A stretch of DNA of 64,000 nt from contig CAWFJE010000010.1 in NCBI GenBank assembly GCA_963816155.1, forward strand, positions 434,001 to 498,000, given 5' to 3'. Source of the stretch: JAXGXJ01 sp963816155. Lineage in GTDB: Bacteria > Actinomycetota > Thermoleophilia > RBG-16-64-13. Under the pieces are notes generated by a model, which had not been told where the DNA came from, made no database searches, and worked only from the letters and a program-made list of their open reading frames with translations. The translations under genes were made by a program, and so were the position numbers. Within the stretch, counting starts at the first letter, position 1. Every line of letters starts with the position of its first letter. This document shows, piece after piece, positions 59,441 through 64,000 of the stretch.

Positions 59441-60652
59441 TCAGACCTTCATCTCCTGGAGACCCCAGGGGAAATCGTACGTGGGCATCAGTTCCATGAA
59501 CGGATCGGGATCGAAGGCTTCCGGGCCCAGAACCCCGCTGCCGCTCCACACACCGGTCTCCAGCAACTCCCAGCCGATGACCGGGTTCACCGCGGTCTGC
59601 CACACCACGGCCTGCACACCGTAGTCCTTCATGCAGGTCTCATTGTCGGCCACCTGATAGAGATACACCTCCCGCGGTCGCCCGTCCTTGGTCCCCTTGA
59701 CCCAGGTGCCGGCGCAGGTCTTGCCGAACATCTGGTCGCCCAGATGGGCCGGGTCGGGCAGGGTGGCCGCCACGACGTCGCGCGGAGCGACCTTCACCCC
59801 TTTGACGTCGATGGGGAAGCGGTTATCGAGGCCGAGCATCTTGATGGTCTTGAGGACGTTGATGAACTCGTCGCCCAGTCCGTACTTGAAGGTCACCCGC
59901 CTGCACTTGATCCAGCGCGGGACCAACAGCACTTCTTCGTGTTCCACGTTCACGCATTCCACGGGACCGATGCCCTCGGGAAACTCAAACACCTCAGGCT
60001 CCGAGAAGGGCTCGGTGGTGCCCCAGCCCTTGCCTTCTTCCCACACCACAGGCGGGTTCAGGCACTCCTCTATGGTCGTCCAAATGGAGAAGTTGGGGGC
60101 GAAATCGTAGCCGCGCACCTCCAGGTTGGCCCCGTCGCGCACCCCGATCTCCTCGATCTCGTCGAAGAGATGCTTCTCCGCATACTTGGCGAAGACGTCA
60201 GCCATGCCCGGCTCCACGCCCAGGCCCACCAGAGCCAGCAGGCCCTTCTTCTCCCAGGCGGCCGCGCGTTCGAATTGGTAGTCGCCCAGCTTGACGCCGC
60301 AGGTATGGAAGGGATCGGTGGGGTGGGCCGACGATAGGGTCATGGCCATGTCCATGTAATTGCAGCCGGCCTCGTACGCAGCGTCGAAGATGGCCTCGTT
60401 GAACACCGGGTCCACAGCGTTGTGGATCAGGTCCACCCCGTATTTGCGCGCCAGCGCCACCACCTGGGCCTTGTCGCCCGCGTCGATGAACTCCACCGGC
60501 ATCCTCTCGGGAGAACCCACCTTGGCTTGGACCTCCTTCGCCCGCTCCAGGTTGTAATCGCACAGGACCAGCTTCTCCACCCAGGGCTTGTCCTTGACCA
60601 GGACGGCGATGGCTTCGCCCACGCCCCCGACACCCACCAGCAGGATCTTCAT
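59441..60652 (-). CDS. Saccharopine dehydrogenase family protein
   Basis: A 403-residue NAD(P)-dependent enzyme: ILLVGVGGVGEAIAVLV is the dinucleotide site, CDYNLERAKEV gives the ribose-binding acidic residue, and NYMDMAMTL plus GLGVEPGMADVFAKYA are typical of saccharopine and carboxynorspermidine dehydrogenases. GGGAGG precedes the ATG at 60652. Next to two aminotransferases and a permease it could reductively or oxidatively deaminate a basic amino acid such as lysine or ornithine; this is inference. Confidence 0.88.
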   Translation of the reverse strand: MKILLVGVGGVGEAIAVLVKDKPWVEKLVLCDYNLERAKEVQAKVGSPERMPVEFIDAGDKAQVVALARKYGVDLIHNAVDPVFNEAIFDAAYEAGCNYMDMAMTLSSAHPTDPFHTCGVKLGDYQFERAAAWEKKGLLALVGLGVEPGMADVFAKYAEKHLFDEIEEIGVRDGANLEVRGYDFAPNFSIWTTIEECLNPPVVWEEGKGWGTTEPFSEPEVFEFPEGIGPVECVNVEHEEVLLVPRWIKCRRVTFKYGLGDEFINVLKTIKMLGLDNRFPIDVKGVKVAPRDVVAATLPDPAHLGDQMFGKTCAGTWVKGTKDGRPREVYLYQVADNETCMKDYGVQAVVWQTAVNPVIGWELLETGVWSGSGVLGPEAFDPDPFMELMPTYDFPWGLQEMKV

Positions 60653-60683
60653 CTGGACCTCCCTAAGCCGTGTGTTGGAAGTA

Positions 60684-62399
60684 CTAGTCCGAGTCCACGG
60701 ACGACGGCGGCAACGCACCCTTCTTCGGCTCGAGCTTGATGGCGGCGATAGTGCAGGCAACGGCTATCGCCGCAAACACCCCGGCGACGACGAGGATGGC
60801 GGTCAGCATGGTGTCGAAGTCCCCCAGGAACCCGGAGAGGTACGAGTCACCGTAAGTCTCGAGGTAGTAGTCCTCCGCCCACTCTCCCTCGAACCATCTC
60901 AGCCACGGAACGGCCACGAAACCCACGACCGCGAATCCGTAGAAGACGCCGGCTATCCTCTTCAGGTCGCCGACGCCGAGACGCGTCCGCGGATTGAGCG
61001 GGTAGTGCGCCGGATCCTTCTTGGCAAGACCGCCGTATCTCCACTTCCAGATGACATACATGATCGGCCCTGTGAGAATGCCGAGCAACCCGCCGATGAA
61101 GAAGTCCGTGCCGTTGATGAAGAACGACAGCACGCCGATGACGATGGGCACGATGCAGAGCAGCACGAGAAACGGGTAGCCGCCCGGGATCTTGAACTTG
61201 TATTCCTGCCCGGGGATCCTCTTCCTGAGGACCATCGCCGAGATGTAGACCAGGATGTACGACGAGATCAGCAGGAAGACGTCCACGATGACGACCGTGG
61301 TGAAAGCGAAGTTGCACAGTATCAGGTTGACGATCGCGACAGAGATCACCGCGACGTACGGTACGCCGTGCTTCTTGTCGACCTTGACCAGGACGGGCGG
61401 AGCCAGATGGTCGTCGGCCAGCGCGAAGAACCCTCGCGATCCCGATGCGATGTACGTGTTGTAGATAGAACACTGAGCCAGAACGGCGATCACGACGAAG
61501 AAGATGCCGGTCCCGGCCCCCCAGAAGGTGGTGACGACATCCGAGTACCCGACGCTCTCGGCGGTCGTACCCCAATCCGCCCAGGAGTCTATGGAGGCAA
61601 GGCCTGCCATCGTGGGCAGTATGTAGACCGCCATGATGAGGGGAATGGTGATGAGGGTGGCCTTGGGGATGACCTGCGGGTTCTTGAGTTCTCCGGCAAG
61701 GGTGGACATGGACTCATAGCCGGAGTACATCCACATGCCGATGGCCAAGCCCGCGCCGATGAACATGACCCATTCGGCGAAGGAGATACCCGTCACGCCG
61801 AGTATCTCGCCGTGCGACGTGAAAGGCACGAACGGGTTCGTCTCCCAGTTGAGAAAACCGGCGATCGCGACGATGGCGAATGCGGCTATGACGAGGGCCG
61901 ATAGGATCGTGGTGATGAGGCCGACGTCCTTGACTCCGCGGATGTTGATGTACGTGAAGATGAGGATGATGGCGGCCTTGACGGCGAACTCCTGGTAGGA
62001 GTTCAAGTTCCACTGGGATGCGATATAGCCGCCTGCGAGGATCACGTAGAGGGTGTTGTCGATATAGACGGAGATGGTCCTCCACCAGCCGGCCTGAAAG
62101 CCCCAGAACTCGCCCAGTGCTTCCTGCACCCACTTGTAGTAGCCGCCCTCCTGGGGCCTGACGGAGCCCAGTTCTGAGGCCACCAGACCAAATGGCAATC
62201 CCCACAGAAAGGGAAGGGCTATGAGCATGACCAGCGTCAGGCCCGGACCTGACGCTGGAATCATCTCCTCGATGCCGTAGGCGCCCGCCGCTACAAGGGA
62301 GAAGACCATGAAGACGACGGTTGAGACTCGAAGATCGTACTGCCTGAGCCCGTGTGCGCCGACGTCGACCTTCACCGTACGTTTATCATCCGCAGCCAC
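60684..62399 (-). CDS. APC-superfamily amino acid permease
   Basis: A 571-residue transporter with about 12-14 membrane spans. FMVFSLVAAGAYGIEEMIPASGPG is the TM1 region with the G-x-G-type break, followed by WGLPFGLVASELGSVRPQEGGYYKW, the conserved TM3 entry. Cytoplasmic EGWAEDYYLETYG-like acidic stretches and an extra C-terminal span pair make it longer than typical 450-residue members. GTG start with AAGGAGG eight bases upstream. It leads the four-gene operon and probably imports the amino acid that the downstream enzymes degrade. Confidence 0.92.
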   Translation of the reverse strand: MAADDKRTVKVDVGAHGLRQYDLRVSTVVFMVFSLVAAGAYGIEEMIPASGPGLTLVMLIALPFLWGLPFGLVASELGSVRPQEGGYYKWVQEALGEFWGFQAGWWRTISVYIDNTLYVILAGGYIASQWNLNSYQEFAVKAAIILIFTYINIRGVKDVGLITTILSALVIAAFAIVAIAGFLNWETNPFVPFTSHGEILGVTGISFAEWVMFIGAGLAIGMWMYSGYESMSTLAGELKNPQVIPKATLITIPLIMAVYILPTMAGLASIDSWADWGTTAESVGYSDVVTTFWGAGTGIFFVVIAVLAQCSIYNTYIASGSRGFFALADDHLAPPVLVKVDKKHGVPYVAVISVAIVNLILCNFAFTTVVIVDVFLLISSYILVYISAMVLRKRIPGQEYKFKIPGGYPFLVLLCIVPIVIGVLSFFINGTDFFIGGLLGILTGPIMYVIWKWRYGGLAKKDPAHYPLNPRTRLGVGDLKRIAGVFYGFAVVGFVAVPWLRWFEGEWAEDYYLETYGDSYLSGFLGDFDTMLTAILVVAGVFAAIAVACTIAAIKLEPKKGALPPSSVDSD

Positions 62400-62702
62400 G
62401 TGGTGCCCTCCTTCACGAGCGGTCTAACAGGCGTCCTACGGATCCCGTCCGCGGCGTGGGTCCTCACCAGCCACACTACTGGACGGCATGGTGTTGAGGC
62501 AGATGCCGCGGCGCGAACAAGGCCAGCGTAGCACTTTGGACCGTGGCGCGAAATCCGGTTGTGGACCCCAGTAACAAATGCCCACGCGGGGGATCGCACA
62601 TCGCTAGTACAATTGTTGATAGCGTTCATGTTGGCCGTCGACGTTTTCGGGCTGTGTGGGGGCATCTCGCGCGAGTCGGAAGCCTTCGAACAAGGAGGAC
62701 TG
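62400..62702. other. 303-bp divergent intergenic region
   Basis: This gap separates the permease operon (minus) from the AOR-family gene (plus) and must hold both promoters, though no consensus pair stands out. ACAATTGT at 62609-62616 is a perfect 8-bp palindrome within the only AT-rich patch and could be a regulator site. No gene, tRNA or riboswitch was recognised. Confidence 0.4.
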
Positions 62703-64000
62703 GTGGACTTCTATCAAGGTACGGTCTTGCGGATCGATCTCACGAGCCTCACGTCAATGGCGGAGCCGCTGAACATGGAGTGGGCCGAGAGATATCTGGG
62801 GGGCAAAGGCCTCCTCATGCGCTACATGTGGGAGCACGTCCCGCCGGGGGTCGACCCCTGGTCGCCGGACAACCCTGTGTTCCTGGTCACCGGCCCGTTC
62901 GCCGGCACCAACGTATGCACGGCCTCCCGGCTGGTGGTCGGCGCCAAGAGCCCCACCACCGGCATCCTCGACGACAGCTACGTGGGTGGTTCCTTTGCCC
63001 CCGAGTTGAAGTTCGCCGGCTACGACATCGTCATCATCAGTGGCGCCGCGGCGTCTCCGGTGGTCGTGTGGATAGAGAACGACCGCGTGGAGTTCCTGCC
63101 CGCCGAGAAGTACTGGGGGCTGAAGACATCGGAGATCGAGGCCGCTCTGCGCCGCGACCTCGACCCGCAGGCCAAAGTGCTTTCCATCGGCCCGGCTGGA
63201 GAGAGCCGCATCCCCTGGGCCTGCCTCAGCACCGACCAGTTCCACAAGGCCGGGCGGGGAGGTCACGGCGCCCTCTTCGGGGCCAAGAACCTGAAGGCCG
63301 TGGCCGTCCGAGGGACGGGCTCGGTGACCGTCGGCGACGCGCGCGCCTTCCTCGCCGACATGGCCCGCATGCTGAAGGAGTACATACTCACCGACGCCAA
63401 CCTGTGGGCCAACGAGGAGGGCACTCCCATCCTGGTCGATCCGGTCGATGGCGCCGGCGCCATCCCCACGCGCAACTGGTCGGCGGGTAGCTTCGACCTG
63501 GTGGGCAACATCAACTCCGAAGCCTTCCTGAAGATCAAGACGGGCAACCGAGGCTGTTACCAGTGTGCCCTGTCCTGCCGCCAGATCCACGAGGTGGGCG
63601 ATGTCAGGTGCGAAGGCCCGGAGTTCGAGACCATAGCGCTGTGCGGCAGCAACTGCGGCATGGGCGACATCGAAGCTCTCGTGCGCTTCAACGGCGAGTG
63701 TGATGAGTGGGGCCTCGACACCATCTCCACAGGCTCCGTGGTAGCCCTGGCCATGGACATGACAGAACAGGGCCTGGCCGACTTCGGGGTGCGCTTCGGC
63801 GAGCCGGAAGGCTATTTGCGCATGCCCGAACTCATCGCCACCCGGCAAGGCGTCGGCGAAGACCTGGCCCTCGGAGCCCGAGCGCTGGCAGCCAAGTACG
63901 GCGCCCCCCAACTGGCCATGGAGGTCAAGAACCTCGAACTGCCGGGATACGATCCTCGCGGGGCCTTCGGCATGAGCCTTGCCTACGCCACCTCCGATCG
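62703..64000 (+). CDS. Aldehyde:ferredoxin oxidoreductase family protein, N-terminal part
   Basis: A GTG at 62703, five bases after GGAGG, opens a frame that continues past the window edge (432 codons seen). LGGKGLLMRYMWEHV, VTGPFAGTNVCTASR and DDSYVGGSFAPELKFAG match the pterin-binding start of AOR enzymes; GRGGHGALFGAKNLKAV follows. Iron-sulfur ligands Cys285, 288 and 292 sit in RGCYQCALSC, at the same residue numbers as in the AOR at 17639. The C-terminal Cys lies beyond the window. It is divergent from an amino-acid catabolic operon, so oxidation of an amino-acid-derived aldehyde is one possibility. Confidence 0.9.
   Translation, partial: MDFYQGTVLRIDLTSLTSMAEPLNMEWAERYLGGKGLLMRYMWEHVPPGVDPWSPDNPVFLVTGPFAGTNVCTASRLVVGAKSPTTGILDDSYVGGSFAPELKFAGYDIVIISGAAASPVVVWIENDRVEFLPAEKYWGLKTSEIEAALRRDLDPQAKVLSIGPAGESRIPWACLSTDQFHKAGRGGHGALFGAKNLKAVAVRGTGSVTVGDARAFLADMARMLKEYILTDANLWANEEGTPILVDPVDGAGAIPTRNWSAGSFDLVGNINSEAFLKIKTGNRGCYQCALSCRQIHEVGDVRCEGPEFETIALCGSNCGMGDIEALVRFNGECDEWGLDTISTGSVVALAMDMTEQGLADFGVRFGEPEGYLRMPELIATRQGVGEDLALGARALAAKYGAPQLAMEVKNLELPGYDPRGAFGMSLAYATSD

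Overview
The window is a gene-dense, high-GC stretch of bacterial chromosome from a strict anaerobe. No rRNA or tRNA gene was recognised, so taxonomy is inference. A Wood-Ljungdahl methyl branch, corrinoid methyltransfer genes, tungsten/molybdenum pterin enzymes, VanW/MMPL/DUF4386 cell-envelope genes and an lgt-linked lipoprotein together suggest an uncultured anaerobic Actinomycetota-like lineage. At least two genes use selenocysteine, so the organism should carry selABCD and tRNA-Sec elsewhere.

Region 1 (1-12.3 kb) is one-carbon metabolism. A tight minus-strand operon runs fhs, fchA, folD, metV, metF, lpdA. It continues into a corrinoid protein, a URO-D-family methyltransferase, a frameshifted DUF1638 gene, a methyl-THF methyltransferase and an MmsA-type aldehyde dehydrogenase. 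Inferred flow: a methyl group from an unknown donor goes to the corrinoid protein, then to THF, and is oxidised to formate, or the path runs in reverse. The divergent strand has a GntR/UTRA regulator and a second corrinoid protein; an operator-like palindrome overlaps the fhs promoter.

Region 2 (12.3-19.9 kb, plus strand) encodes a three-subunit NAD-linked formate dehydrogenase (NuoE-like, NuoF-like, selenocysteine FdhA), followed by an aldehyde:ferredoxin oxidoreductase homologue and a MoaD-like protein. A 159-bp palindromic element precedes it.

Region 3 (19.9-30.8 kb, minus strand) is a dense catabolic cluster of unknown substrate: CoA-transferase, VOC protein, zinc alcohol dehydrogenase, zinc-ribbon protein, split transketolase, epimerase-like SDR, a second URO-D methyltransferase, BKACE, a 3HCDH-type dehydrogenase, a cupin and a CBS-ACT protein. 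It looks like a pathway for a methylated polyol, sugar acid or beta-hydroxy acid.

Region 4 (30.9-39 kb, minus strand) holds two SDRs, an Old-Yellow-Enzyme/FAD reductase, a malate/lactate dehydrogenase homologue and a two-subunit molybdopterin oxidoreductase.

Region 5 (39-64 kb) is mixed: a SAM methyltransferase, lgt, a selenocysteine MsrA lipoprotein, ilvD, SDRs, a DUF362 lipoprotein with a membrane polyferredoxin, a Cys-rich CDG-repeat exported protein, a VanW protein, three class III aminotransferases, an MMPL transporter, an amino-acid permease operon and the start of a second AOR-family gene.

Most notable: a selenocysteine MsrA lipoprotein; a FolD that has lost its cyclohydrolase lysine, carries a zinc-ribbon insert and sits beside FchA; the Sec-FdhA with a textbook SECIS; and the region 3 operon.
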